A stretch of DNA of 42,312 bases, taken from assembly GCF_016429065.1 (NCBI RefSeq), contig NZ_JAELTX010000036.1, positions 1 through 42,312 of the forward strand, given 5' to 3'. The position numbers and the translations under genes were made by a program. The notes beneath the pieces were generated by a model. The model was not told the DNA's origin. It was given only the letters and a program-made list of their open reading frames with translations, and ran no database searches. Source of the stretch: Pedobacter sp. ASV17 (lineage in GTDB: Bacteria; Bacteroidota; Bacteroidia; Sphingobacteriales; Sphingobacteriaceae). Below, in pieces: positions 7,581 to 16,080 of this stretch (its first letter is position 1; each line of letters opens with the position of its first letter).

Positions 7581-7635
7581 CAGTCCCTAAAAAACTGGGA
7601 ATAATAAAATTTTTTAACAAATTAAATAAAAGCAA

Positions 7636-8079
7636 GTGAATACGTTAAGTTACAAAACTGTCTCTGCGAATGCTAAAACCGTTAACAAACAATGGGTTGT
7701 AGTTGATGCTGAAGGAGAGATTTTGGGGCGCTTGTCTTCTAAAATCGCGATGATTATTAGAGGTAAAAACAAGCCTGAGTATACCCCGCACGTAGACTGT
7801 GGTGATAACGTTATTGTTATCAATGCAGACAAAATTAAGTTGACAGGAAGCAAAATGGTTGATAAGACCTATGTTCGTTACACTGGTTATCCAGGTGGTC
7901 AACGTTTCATTTCTCCAAAAGAGTTATTGGCTAAGCACCCAACACGTGTTGTTGAGAAAGCTGTTCGCGGTATGTTACCTAAAACCAAGTTAGGCAAAAA
8001 ATTATACACTAATTTATTTGTTTACGCTGGTTCTGAGCATCCTCACGCTGCACAAGCGCCTAAAACCGTTAAACTTTAA
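7636..8079 (+). CDS. rplM: Ribosomal protein L13
   Basis: 147 residues, GTG start. The sequence follows L13 throughout: QWVVVDAEGEILGRLSSKIA (about 19-38), GDNVIVINADKIKLTGSK (56-73), YTGYPGGQ, AVRGMLPKTKLGKK (113-126) and the final SEHPHAAQAPK. It is a 50S subunit protein binding 23S rRNA early in assembly. It is first in a four-gene translation operon with rpsI 16 bp downstream. The start is fixed by the conserved N terminus; no ATG is available nearby. Confidence 0.97.
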   Translation: MNTLSYKTVSANAKTVNKQWVVVDAEGEILGRLSSKIAMIIRGKNKPEYTPHVDCGDNVIVINADKIKLTGSKMVDKTYVRYTGYPGGQRFISPKELLAKHPTRVVEKAVRGMLPKTKLGKKLYTNLFVYAGSEHPHAAQAPKTVKL

Positions 8080-8095
8080 TTAAAAGAGAAAAGAA

Positions 8096-8482
8096 ATGTC
8101 AACAACAAATACTTCTGGTAGAAGAAAAACAGCGGTTGCCCGTATCTATTTGAAAGATGGCAACGGCGCTATTACCGTAAACGGTAAAGATTATAAAGTA
8201 TATTTCCCAACCCTACCTTTACAATACATTGTTAACCAAGCTTTCGAAGTTGCGGAAGTTGCTGGTAAATATGATGTACAAGTAAATGTAGCTGGTGGTG
8301 GTGTTAAAGGACAAGCTGAGGCTGTTCGTTTGGCAATTGCTAAAGCTATTGTTGAGTTAGATGCTGAGAAAAAATCTGCATTACGCGCTAAAGGTTTAAT
8401 GACCCGTGACATGCGTATGGTTGAACGTAAGAAACCAGGACGTGCGAAAGCCCGTAAGAGATTCCAATTCAGTAAACGTTAA
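8096..8482 (+). CDS. rpsI: Ribosomal protein S9
   Basis: 128 residues. Diagnostic features are SGRRKTAVARIYLKDGNG at the N terminus, GGGVKGQAEAVRLAIAKA (about 64-81) and the basic tail ending KKPGRAKARKRFQFSKR, whose last Lys-Arg reaches the P-site tRNA in the 30S subunit. Length is normal. It sits between rplM and rpsB in the same operon. Confidence 0.97.
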   Translation: MSTTNTSGRRKTAVARIYLKDGNGAITVNGKDYKVYFPTLPLQYIVNQAFEVAEVAGKYDVQVNVAGGGVKGQAEAVRLAIAKAIVELDAEKKSALRAKGLMTRDMRMVERKKPGRAKARKRFQFSKR

Positions 8483-8486
8483 TCTT

Positions 8487-8492
8487 AAGGAG
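8487..8492 (+). promoter_or_regulatory. Strong Shine-Dalgarno of rpsB
   Basis: AAGGAG lies 8 nt before the rpsB ATG at 8501. Such a clear site is unusual for this group, where most genes here lack one. Confidence 0.7.
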
Positions 8493-8500
8493 ACAATACA

Positions 8501-9325
8501 ATGGCAAGAACAACATATCAAGACTTATTGGATGCAGGTGTACACTTTGGTCACCTTACCCGCAAATGGAATCCAAAAATGGCTCCTTACATTTTCATGG
8601 AGCGCAATGGTATCCACATTATAGATTTAAACAAAACTTTAGCTAAAACTGAAGAAGCTGCTGCAGCGATTAAACAAATCGTAAAATCAGGTCGTAAGAT
8701 CTTATTTGTAGCGACTAAGAAACAAGCTAAAGAAATTGTAGCAGAACAAGCTAAGAAAGTAAACATGCCTTTCGTAACCGAGCGTTGGTTAGGTGGTATG
8801 TTAACCAACTTCGCTACCGTACGCAAGTCAATCAAAAAGATGGCTAACATCGATAAAATGACTAAAGACGGTACTTACGCTATCCTTTCTAAAAAAGAGC
8901 GTTTGATGATCCAACGTGAGCGTATCAAATTAGAAAACCTTTTAGGTGGTATCGCTGATTTGAACCGTTTACCTGCGGCTATCTTCTTAATCGACGTGAA
9001 GAAAGAGCACATCGCTGTTGCTGAGGCTTTGAAATTAAACATTCCTACTTTTGCAATGGTTGATACTAACTCTGATCCTTCGAACATCGATTTCCCTATT
9101 CCAGCTAATGATGATGCTACAAAATCAATCTCTTTGATTACTGACATCATGGTTAAAGCGATCGAAGAAGGTTTAGATGAGCGTAAACGTGAGAAAGATG
9201 AAGAAGCTGAGAAAGAAGCTGTAGCAGCTAAAACTGCTGCTGATGCTCCTGAAGCTCCAGCTAAAAAAGCTAAAAAAGAAACTGCTGAAGCAGAAGCTTC
9301 ATCAGAAGATAACACAGAAGCTTAA
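8501..9325 (+). CDS. rpsB: Ribosomal protein S2
   Basis: 274 residues. S2 motifs: [18 protein letters not shown] (about 8-25), [25 protein letters not shown] (94-108) and [29 protein letters not shown] (185-213). The last 45 residues form an Ala/Lys/Glu-rich tail, a lineage-specific extension beyond the usual core. It is a 30S protein, and in many bacteria it is co-transcribed with tsf, which follows 106 bp downstream. Confidence 0.97.
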   Translation: MARTTYQDLLDAGVHFGHLTRKWNPKMAPYIFMERNGIHIIDLNKTLAKTEEAAAAIKQIVKSGRKILFVATKKQAKEIVAEQAKKVNMPFVTERWLGGMLTNFATVRKSIKKMANIDKMTKDGTYAILSKKERLMIQRERIKLENLLGGIADLNRLPAAIFLIDVKKEHIAVAEALKLNIPTFAMVDTNSDPSNIDFPIPANDDATKSISLITDIMVKAIEEGLDERKREKDEEAEKEAVAAKTAADAPEAPAKKAKKETAEAEASSEDNTEA

Positions 9326-9338
9326 TAAAAATTATAGT

Positions 9339-9366
9339 TTTGAGTTGTGAGTTATAAGTTGCGAAA
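9339..9366. repeat. 7-bp-period tract between rpsB and tsf
   Basis: Heptads TTTGAGT, TGTGAGT, TATAAGT, TGCGAAA. A CACAACTC about 25 bp farther right can pair with GAGTTGTG in the tract, giving a possible hairpin in the rpsB-tsf spacer. Confidence 0.45.
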
Positions 9367-9431
9367 TAATCATCGTAGCCTATAATGCACAACTCTTAAC
9401 ATTTAAAAAAACTTATAAAATTTTTAAAAAG

Positions 9432-10277
9432 ATGTCTACAGTACAAATTTCTGCGGCAGATGTAAACAAATTACGTCAACAAACAGGTGCCGGCATGATG
9501 GATTGCAAAAAAGCATTAGTAGAAGCCAATGGCGATTTCGAAGCTGCCGTTGATTTATTGCGCAAAAAAGGTCAAAAAGTATCGGCTGCTCGTTCTGGTA
9601 ATGCTACTTCTGAAGGTTTGGTATTAATCAATATTTCAGCAGATGGCACAAATGGCAAATTAGTTGCTTTGGCTTGTGAAACTGAGCCAGTTTCTAAAGT
9701 TGAAGATTTCCGTAATCTAGCTCAAACTGTTTTAGCTGCAGCTGTTGCTAACAATCCTGCCTCAACTGAAGAATTATCAGCGATTACTTTGGAAGATGGA
9801 CGTACAGTTGCCGAAACCATCACTGAACTAACTGGTAAAATTGGAGAGAAAATCGTTATCCAAGAGTACGCAAATATATCTGGTGAAAAAATCGTTTCTT
9901 ATATCCACTCTAATGGTAAAATGGGCGTTTTAGTAGTATTTGAAGGTGCTAATGGTGTAGATATTACTGAAGCTGGTAAAGATGTTGCTATGCAAATTGC
10001 TGCAATGAACCCAGTTGCTGTTGATAAAGACGGTGTTGATCCTGCTACTGTAGAGCGTGAAATTGAGATTGCTAAAGACGTTATCCGTCAAGAAGGTAAA
10101 CCAGAAGAAATGGTTGAAAAAATTGCTGCTGGTAAATTGAACAAATTCTACAAAGACAGTACTTTATTAAACCAAGAGTTTGTAAAAGATGGTTCTATAG
10201 ATGTTCGTAAATTCTTAGACAACACTTCTAAAGGATTAACGGTTACTGCTTTCAAACGCGTACAATTAGGAGCTTAA
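9432..10277 (+). CDS. tsf: Elongation factor Ts
   Basis: 281 residues. The N-terminal UBA-like part has VNKLRQQTGAGMMDCKKALVEANGD (about 11-35) and AVDLLRKKG. The next segment NATSEGLV and the TEPVSKVEDFRNL region (about 77-90), where EF-Ts contacts EF-Tu, are present. The end FLNQEF/GKPEEMVEKIAAGKLNKFY region is standard. The protein exchanges GDP for GTP on EF-Tu. It is the last gene of the operon and is followed by a terminator. Confidence 0.97.
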   Translation: MSTVQISAADVNKLRQQTGAGMMDCKKALVEANGDFEAAVDLLRKKGQKVSAARSGNATSEGLVLINISADGTNGKLVALACETEPVSKVEDFRNLAQTVLAAAVANNPASTEELSAITLEDGRTVAETITELTGKIGEKIVIQEYANISGEKIVSYIHSNGKMGVLVVFEGANGVDITEAGKDVAMQIAAMNPVAVDKDGVDPATVEREIEIAKDVIRQEGKPEEMVEKIAAGKLNKFYKDSTLLNQEFVKDGSIDVRKFLDNTSKGLTVTAFKRVQLGA

Positions 10278-10302
10278 TTTTTAAGCTTAATCTATATAGA
10301 AA

Positions 10303-10327
10303 AGTCCCGCACGTGCGGGACTTTTTT
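10303..10327. terminator. Terminator after tsf (bidirectional)
   Basis: A perfect 20-bp palindrome (10303-10322) with a CACGTG centre is followed by a T-run, with an A-run on its left. It separates tsf from the convergent phosphoesterase gene. Confidence 0.9.
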
Positions 10328-10341
10328 GTTTAATAAGGTAT

Positions 10342-11547
10342 TTATTTTTGAATGGAATAACTGCCTACTTCTGTTCCATCATCTTTAATCAGCTTTAAAG
10401 TTAGCTCATTAGGGGTTATCCTAACTTTTGTTAACGTTCTGGTGCCATCTTTAGGGCCGCCACCTATTACTAAAGGATAATGATTGGGTCCTTCTCCAGG
10501 CTGATGAATTTTATATCGATGGGTATGCCCGCTTAACACCAAATCTACTTTACCCTTATTTAATAAAGGCTCAAAAACCTCTGTACAATGTAATGGGCCA
10601 TGCGCCTCGCCAGAAAACCGCGGCGGAATATGCATCATTACCACCCTAAATTTGGCCTTCTTAAAAGCCCTACTTTCGATTTCCTTTTTTAATAGCGCTG
10701 CTTGTTCTTTACGATATTCATCAAAATCTACAATACCTGCATAAACGGGATGAGTATCCTCCTTATCTTCTCCAGTATCTAAAATCACGAACCTTACTGG
10801 ACCCAATGTAAAAGCATCATAACCTACACTTGCAAAATATTGTGGAAGCTCACGACAGTATTTACCACGGGTTTCATGGTTCCCACGAACATAAACAAAT
10901 GGAATATTTTTAGCGAAAGCATTGGTACAGGGTTGCAAAAAATGATCTATAATTTGCGGCTCGTTGGTCTGGTAATCGAATATATCTCCATTGAAAAATA
11001 CAAAATCATGCTTCGCCCCTTTATCTAAATACAGCAAGGCTGGGATAGATTGAGGTCGGTCGTGTATATCGTTCAACATTACAAAATTAACTTCGGCCTT
11101 GTTCGTATCTGTATTTATAAAAGACTGAACATCAGTATTCAAAACAGTACCGTAGGTGAGCTTATAAGGCTGAAAATCCTTTATTTCTTTAGATACCACG
11201 CGATAATAATAACTAGCCCCTGGTTGCAGATTATTTAACTGCACAACGTTAATGGTACCAATTGGCTTTAACCCAAGTTCTGACCTACCATAGGCTTTTT
11301 GATCTAAATGATCAGGTGACAAACCATACTCTACCCAACTCGCAGCATTTTTGTTCACTATCCACAATACAGATATGGCATTGTTAAATGAGGTTTGCAG
11401 GCAGGGTCCCGCAATCATCTTAAATTCGTCTTCAATTTCACTGATTGCAGCGACCGACGTAACTGGAGCAACCATACTCACGGCCCCAAAAGCCAAGCTA
11501 GACTTTAGAAAGTTTCGTCTACTGTGCTCCGCCATTTGCTTTTTCAT
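10342..11547 (-). CDS. Tat-exported metallophosphoesterase (purple acid phosphatase-like)
   Basis: 401 residues from the ATG at 11547. The N terminus has SRRNFLKSS, a twin-arginine signal, then a hydrophobic stretch ending near VTSVAA. A fibronectin-like domain follows (residues about 40-140 with LQPGASYYYRVVS). The calcineurin-like phosphoesterase core has NDIHD, FFNGDIFD, VRGNHETRG, MMHIPP and SGHTHRYKIH, giving the usual two-metal ligands. It probably cleaves phosphate esters in the periplasm; the substrate is unknown. An ATG 10 codons upstream (11577) would put extra residues before the Tat motif and is less likely. It is divergent from nagA. Confidence 0.85.
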   Translation of the reverse strand: MKKQMAEHSRRNFLKSSLAFGAVSMVAPVTSVAAISEIEDEFKMIAGPCLQTSFNNAISVLWIVNKNAASWVEYGLSPDHLDQKAYGRSELGLKPIGTINVVQLNNLQPGASYYYRVVSKEIKDFQPYKLTYGTVLNTDVQSFINTDTNKAEVNFVMLNDIHDRPQSIPALLYLDKGAKHDFVFFNGDIFDYQTNEPQIIDHFLQPCTNAFAKNIPFVYVRGNHETRGKYCRELPQYFASVGYDAFTLGPVRFVILDTGEDKEDTHPVYAGIVDFDEYRKEQAALLKKEIESRAFKKAKFRVVMMHIPPRFSGEAHGPLHCTEVFEPLLNKGKVDLVLSGHTHRYKIHQPGEGPNHYPLVIGGGPKDGTRTLTKVRITPNELTLKLIKDDGTEVGSYSIQK

Positions 11548-11629
11548 CTTAATAGTTGTTTTAAGGTTAACAAACACAATAATACCCTTTCTAAATGCTA
11601 CCTTTAAAATTAAAACACTAAGAATTTAC

Positions 11630-12727
11630 ATGCAAACGTTTGATGATATCGATGTTTTTACAAATGGCCAGATCCATAAACACCAACATATTGAAATACA
11701 AAATGGCAAAATACAGCACCTTGCAGATGCCATCAATAAAGATTCAAAGACAGATTTGTTATTACCTGGCTTTATCGATCTACAGATTTACGGTGCTGCT
11801 GGCAAACTTTTTTCTGCCGAGCCCAGCTTGGAAAGTATCAGGATCATAGAAGACCAACTTTTAAGAGAAGGTACTACTAGTTTTTTGATCTGCTTAGCGA
11901 CAAACACTCCAGAGGTATTCAATCAATGTATTTCGGTGATTAAGGAATACAGGAAAGATGCTAGAAACTGTATGGGTTTACATTTGGAAGGTCCTTTTAT
12001 CAATCCCGAAAAAAGAGGTGCCCACGTCAAAGAATATATCCGCAAGGCAAGCTTAGATGAAATTAAACAGCTATTAGATTTTGGAGATGGCACCATCAAA
12101 ATGATGACTCTTGCACCTGAACTTCAGGACGAAGAAGTGATCCAATATCTGCTAGATCATGATGTCATCCTCTCATTGGGACATAGCAACGCCAATTTCC
12201 AACAGGCAACGAACGCCTATAACCAAGGCATACAAACGACTACCCATTTGTTTAATGCCATGTCGCCCATCCAACATCGTGCGCCAGGCATTCCTACCGC
12301 TGTGTTTAGCCATCCAACAGCAATGGCCAGCATTATTGCCGACGGATTGCATGTAGACTTTGAAGTAGTAAAAATTGCGGCAAAAATGCTGGAAGAACGC
12401 CTATTCCTCATTACCGATGCCGTAGCGGAATGTAATTCAGGGCCATATCAGCATCACGCCATAGACGGTAAATTTGTAATGCCCGATGGCACATTATCTG
12501 GCTCGGCCATGACGATGTTACAATCGATTAAAAATTGTGTGCAGTACTGCGGCATTCCATTAGCCGAAGCCATTAACATGGCCACCTTTAATCCAGCAAA
12601 GCTGATCAAAAAAGAAAACGAAATTGGGCAACTGGTTGTTAATGCTCAAGCAAACTTGGTGAGGGTAAACGAAAATCTGGAATTGCAACAAGTATTTTTC
12701 AGAGGAGCGGAAATTAAACTGAATTAA
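11630..12727 (+). CDS. nagA: N-acetylglucosamine-6-phosphate deacetylase
   Basis: 365 residues from ATG 11630; longer readings run into the upstream divergent gene and lack homology. Family landmarks are LLLPGFIDLQIYGAAG (about 44-58), HLEGPFINPEKRGAH with Glu120, LSLGHSNA with His185, THLFNAM with His206, HRAPG, DGLH and the catalytic Asp263 in LITDA. It removes acetate from GlcNAc-6-phosphate in amino-sugar recycling. The first metal site is QxY rather than the HxH of many amidohydrolases, as in E. coli-type single-metal enzymes. No nagB or transporter is adjacent. Confidence 0.9.
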   Translation: MQTFDDIDVFTNGQIHKHQHIEIQNGKIQHLADAINKDSKTDLLLPGFIDLQIYGAAGKLFSAEPSLESIRIIEDQLLREGTTSFLICLATNTPEVFNQCISVIKEYRKDARNCMGLHLEGPFINPEKRGAHVKEYIRKASLDEIKQLLDFGDGTIKMMTLAPELQDEEVIQYLLDHDVILSLGHSNANFQQATNAYNQGIQTTTHLFNAMSPIQHRAPGIPTAVFSHPTAMASIIADGLHVDFEVVKIAAKMLEERLFLITDAVAECNSGPYQHHAIDGKFVMPDGTLSGSAMTMLQSIKNCVQYCGIPLAEAINMATFNPAKLIKKENEIGQLVVNAQANLVRVNENLELQQVFFRGAEIKLN

Positions 12728-12752
12728 GCACCAGCAAATTAAAAAAACTTGA

Positions 12753-12760
12753 TAATTTTG
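12753..12760 (+). promoter_or_regulatory. -7 type box next to the pyrH start codon
   Basis: TAATTTTG fits TAnnTTTG and ends 6 nt before ATG 12767. No clear TTTG is seen 19-21 bp upstream. Confidence 0.35.
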
Positions 12761-12766
12761 CCTTTT

Positions 12767-13474
12767 ATGAAATATAAACGGATTTTACTTAAACTGAGTG
12801 GCGAGTCGCTAATGGGCGAAAAGCAATACGGCATTGATAACGAAAGAGTTAAGCAATACGCAGAAGATATCAAAGCGGTACACGACGAAGGACTAGAAAT
12901 AGCAATTGTGATAGGCGGAGGCAATATTTTTAGAGGTTTAAGTGCTGAAAAATCTGGAATGGACAGAGCTCAAGCAGACTACATGGGCATGTTGGCCACG
13001 GTAATCAATAGCATGGCGCTACAAGATGCACTAGAAAAAGTAGGTTTAAAAACCCGTTTACTTTCGGCCATTAAAATGGAGCAAATCTGTGAGCCGTTTG
13101 TAAGAAGAAGAGCAGTTAGACACCTTGAAAAAGGACGTGTGGTTATTTTTGGTGCCGGCACTGGAAACCCTTACTTCACCACTGATTCGGCAGCGGCATT
13201 AAGGGCCATCGAAATCAATGCAGACGTAGTGCTTAAAGGTACCCGCGTAGATGGTATTTACACCGCCGATCCTGAAAAAGATCCAACGGCTACCAAATAC
13301 CAAACATTATCTTTCAAAGAAGTTTATGACAAAGACCTTAATGTAATGGACATGACGGCCTTTACTTTGTGTGAGGAAAACGACCTTCCAATTATTGTTT
13401 TTGATATGAACAAGGCTGGAAATTTCATGAAAATTGCTAAAGGTGAAGAAATTGGCACTTTGGTAAAAGGCTAG
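12767..13474 (+). CDS. pyrH: UMP kinase
   Basis: 235 residues from ATG 12767, which places [14 protein letters not shown] at the N terminus as in the family; an in-frame TTG 18 bp upstream is not needed. Other motifs are [10 protein letters not shown] (about 46-55), [17 protein letters not shown] (71-87), [20 protein letters not shown] (about 127-146) and [13 protein letters not shown]. It phosphorylates UMP to UDP with ATP and is a hexameric cytosolic enzyme. It is followed 45 bp downstream by frr, the usual bacterial pairing. Confidence 0.96.
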   Translation: MKYKRILLKLSGESLMGEKQYGIDNERVKQYAEDIKAVHDEGLEIAIVIGGGNIFRGLSAEKSGMDRAQADYMGMLATVINSMALQDALEKVGLKTRLLSAIKMEQICEPFVRRRAVRHLEKGRVVIFGAGTGNPYFTTDSAAALRAIEINADVVLKGTRVDGIYTADPEKDPTATKYQTLSFKEVYDKDLNVMDMTAFTLCEENDLPIIVFDMNKAGNFMKIAKGEEIGTLVKG

Positions 13475-13519
13475 TTTTGCCCTTTATTTTATATTTTTGC
13501 ATATAAATCACTCAGAACA

Positions 13520-14083
13520 ATGAATGACCTCATAAAGAAACAGATCTCAGATGCTCAAACCAATATGGATAAAGCAATTGCACACTGTGAATCTGAATTG
13601 ACTAAAATTAGAGCAGGAAAAGCTTCTGCTGGTATGCTAGATGGTATTATGGTTGACTATTATGGCAACCCAACACCTTTGGCACAAGTTGGAGCAATTA
13701 ATACTCCAGACGCCCGTACCTTAATTATCCAACCGTGGGAGAAAAACATGTTGGTTCCTATTGAAAGAGCAATTATGGAAGCTAACATTGGAATCAATCC
13801 TCAAAATGATGGTTCTATTATCCGTTTGGTTGTTCCTCCTTTAACCGAAGAGCGTAGAAAAGAGCTTGTAAAAAAAGTTAAAGAAGAGGCTGAAAAAGGA
13901 AAAATCGCCATCCGTAATATCCGTAAAGATGCCAATGAGAAAATCAAGAAATTGAAAGCCGAGAGCGTATCTGATGACGAAATCAAAGTTGGTGAGGCAG
14001 AAGTGCAAAAAGTTACCGACAACTATATTGTTAAGGTAGACAAACATGCCGAACTGAAAGAAAAAGACATCATGACGGTTTAA
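13520..14083 (+). CDS. frr: Ribosome recycling factor
   Basis: 187 residues, full length. Motifs are KIRAGKASAGMLDGIMVDYYG (about 29-49), TPLAQVGAINTPDARTLIIQPW (51-72), IGINPQNDGSIIRLVVPPLTEERRKEL (about 90-116) and the helical end with EVQKVTDNYI. It releases ribosomes from mRNA after termination together with EF-G. A -7-type TATTTTTG box (13492-13499) lies 20 bp upstream, so it may have its own promoter besides that of pyrH. Confidence 0.97.
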   Translation: MNDLIKKQISDAQTNMDKAIAHCESELTKIRAGKASAGMLDGIMVDYYGNPTPLAQVGAINTPDARTLIIQPWEKNMLVPIERAIMEANIGINPQNDGSIIRLVVPPLTEERRKELVKKVKEEAEKGKIAIRNIRKDANEKIKKLKAESVSDDEIKVGEAEVQKVTDNYIVKVDKHAELKEKDIMTV

Positions 14084-14105
14084 CAATATCGTTAAAATGT
14101 AATAT

Positions 14106-14141
14106 AAAAGGGAATGTAACTCAGCTACATTCCCTTTTTTT
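14106..14141 (+). terminator. Intrinsic terminator after frr
   Basis: 13-bp arms AAAAGGGAATGTA and TACATTCCCTTTT (14106-14118, 14126-14138) with a 7-nt loop and a following T-run. Confidence 0.9.
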
Positions 14142-14172
14142 ATTTTTGCATCCCAATCACAACAAAACAAAA

Positions 14173-15912
14173 ATGAATTTATTACTCGAGTACCTCAAAG
14201 CACATAAGTGGGTGGTAGTACTTGCACTATTTTTAGCTGCAGTAAATATCGGTTTCTCCCTTATGGACCCATATTTTACAGGTCAAATTGTTGACCGCTT
14301 CATTGAAAAGAAAGACAATATCGAACGTACGGAATATATCTGGGGCGTACTGGGCTTAGTTGGCTTGGCTATTGGCGCCGCCATGGTTTCCAGAATTGCG
14401 AAGAATTTTCAAGATTATTTCACCAACATCATTGTACAAAAAGTAGGCGCCAAAATGTATGCCGATGGCTTAAAGCATTCCCTGGAACTGCCTTATCAGG
14501 TTTTTGAAGACCAACGCAGTGGTGAAACGTTAGGCATTTTGCAAAAGGTGAGGATTGATTGTGAAAAGTTCATCACTTCCTTCATCAGCATCCTTTTCGT
14601 AAGTTTAATCGGGATGGTTTTCGTCATTGTTTACTCCTTATCGGTGAGTTACAAAGTGACGCTCATTTACACGGCTTCTATTCCAGTTATTGCTTTTATC
14701 AGCTGGTTTTTAAGCCGAAAGATCAAAACGATACAACGTTCTATTGTGGCTGAAACCACTGCATTGGCAGGATCCACTACTGAATCGCTGAGGAACATTG
14801 AATTGGTGAAAAGCTTGGGCTTGGCCAATCAGGAAATCGAAAGGTTAAATAAAACGACCTACAAGATTTTGGGCTTAGAGCTTAAGAAAGTAAAGTTTGT
14901 GAGGAGCATGAGCTTTGTACAGGGCACTACGGTTAATTTAGTGCGCAGTGTGATGATTGTCGTACTGTTAATTCTAATTTTTGACAACACGATATCTCCT
15001 GGACAATACTTCTCTTTCCTATTCTACTCCTTCTTCTTGTTTGGGCCACTACAGGAGCTCGGCAATGTAATTTTAGCATGGAGAGAAGCCGAAGTATCGT
15101 TGGGCAGATTTAAAGCGATCCTGAGCACTCCTATTGATAAAAAACCAGACAACCCTAAACCGCTTCACAAAATTGAGCAGCTTACCTTTAACGATATCAG
15201 CTTTAAACACCTTACGGGTAAGAACAATGCGTTGAACCATATCAACTTTAGTGTAAGCAAAGGAGAAACCATTGCTTTTGTTGGACCGTCTGGTTCTGGC
15301 AAAACTACTTTGGTGAAATTATTGGTTGGCCTTTATCAACCCGTGGAAGGAAATGTATTCTACAATAATATTTCTGGTAAGGAAATCAACCTTGACCAAT
15401 TGAGAGAAAAAATTGGCTTTGTAACCCAAGATACCCAACTATTTTCTGGAACGATTAGAGAGAACCTACAATTTGTAAAACCTAATGCCAGCGATGAAGA
15501 ATGCTTAAAAGTACTTCGTCAGGCAGCTTGTCATACTTTGTTAGCCAGAGCCGACAAAGGTTTAGATAGCGTTATTGGTGAAGGTGGCGTAAAAGTTTCT
15601 GGCGGCGAAAAACAACGATTATCTATTGCCAGAGCGTTATTGCGTAATCCAGATATTTTAGTGTTTGATGAGGCCACTTCTTCATTAGACTCAATTACCG
15701 AAGAGGAGATTACTGCAACGATTAAAGATGTATCTAAATTGAGTGAACAGATTACCATCTTAATTGCTCACCGCTTGTCTACCATTCGTCATGCCGATAG
15801 AATTTATGTTTTGGAGAAGGGTCAGATTACGGAGCAGGGCAAGCACGAAGATTTAATAGAGGAAAAAGGGCTGTACTACGCCATGTGGAGACAGCAAGTT
15901 GGGGAGAGGTAA
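14173..15912 (+). CDS. ABC transporter, fused permease and ATPase (MsbA/exporter type)
   Basis: 579 residues from ATG 14173. The N-terminal half has six hydrophobic segments (first at about 13-35) of an exporter-type membrane domain. The C-terminal half is the ATPase: Walker A GPSGSGKTT (about 371-379), Q-loop FVTQDTQLFSGTI, signature VSGGEKQR (about 475-482), Walker B ILVFDEATSSLDS and H-loop IAHRLST. One such chain forms a homodimer. The substrate cannot be told; lipid or multidrug export is typical. It stands alone between terminators. Confidence 0.9.
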   Translation: MNLLLEYLKAHKWVVVLALFLAAVNIGFSLMDPYFTGQIVDRFIEKKDNIERTEYIWGVLGLVGLAIGAAMVSRIAKNFQDYFTNIIVQKVGAKMYADGLKHSLELPYQVFEDQRSGETLGILQKVRIDCEKFITSFISILFVSLIGMVFVIVYSLSVSYKVTLIYTASIPVIAFISWFLSRKIKTIQRSIVAETTALAGSTTESLRNIELVKSLGLANQEIERLNKTTYKILGLELKKVKFVRSMSFVQGTTVNLVRSVMIVVLLILIFDNTISPGQYFSFLFYSFFLFGPLQELGNVILAWREAEVSLGRFKAILSTPIDKKPDNPKPLHKIEQLTFNDISFKHLTGKNNALNHINFSVSKGETIAFVGPSGSGKTTLVKLLVGLYQPVEGNVFYNNISGKEINLDQLREKIGFVTQDTQLFSGTIRENLQFVKPNASDEECLKVLRQAACHTLLARADKGLDSVIGEGGVKVSGGEKQRLSIARALLRNPDILVFDEATSSLDSITEEEITATIKDVSKLSEQITILIAHRLSTIRHADRIYVLEKGQITEQGKHEDLIEEKGLYYAMWRQQVGER

Positions 15913-15918
15913 TCAATA

Positions 15919-16010
15919 GTTTGTCATTCAGAGCGCAGCGAAGAATCTATCACGTTAAAAGAGATTCCTCCCCGATATATCGGAGCAGGCAGTTCCTTGG
16001 AATGACAAAC
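15919..16010. repeat. Dispersed imperfect palindrome (GTCATTnnGA family)
   Basis: The outer arms GTTTGTCATT (15919-15928) and AATGACAAAC (16001-16010) are exact complements. Inner parts AGAATCT and AGATTCCTCC also pair roughly. An internal CCGATATATCGG lies at 15973-15984. The layout resembles the element at 42137-42243. Confidence 0.6.
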
Positions 16011-16036
16011 CACATTTCGAAATGACGGATTATGAT

Positions 16037-16062
16037 AAAGGCCACGAATATTCGTGGCCTTT
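16037..16062. terminator. Bidirectional terminator between the ABC gene and rfbA
   Basis: A perfect palindrome AAAGGCCACGAAT / ATTCGTGGCCTTT (16037-16062) between convergent genes, T-rich on the right and preceded by A residues. Confidence 0.8.
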
Positions 16063-16080
16063 ATCTTTTATTTTAATTTA

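Noticed and set aside
7405..7590. Open frame of about 60 codons before rplM
   Set aside because: It overlaps the ORF6N relic, a palindrome, a heptad tract and the rplM promoter, and its product shows no family pattern.
11351..11629. Extended N terminus for NagA
   Set aside because: The extension is antisense to the phosphoesterase gene and lacks homology; ATG 11630 gives the family start.
13469..13499. Complete promoter for frr
   Set aside because: A -7 box is present, but the only nearby TTTG is 12 bp away, too close for the -33 position.
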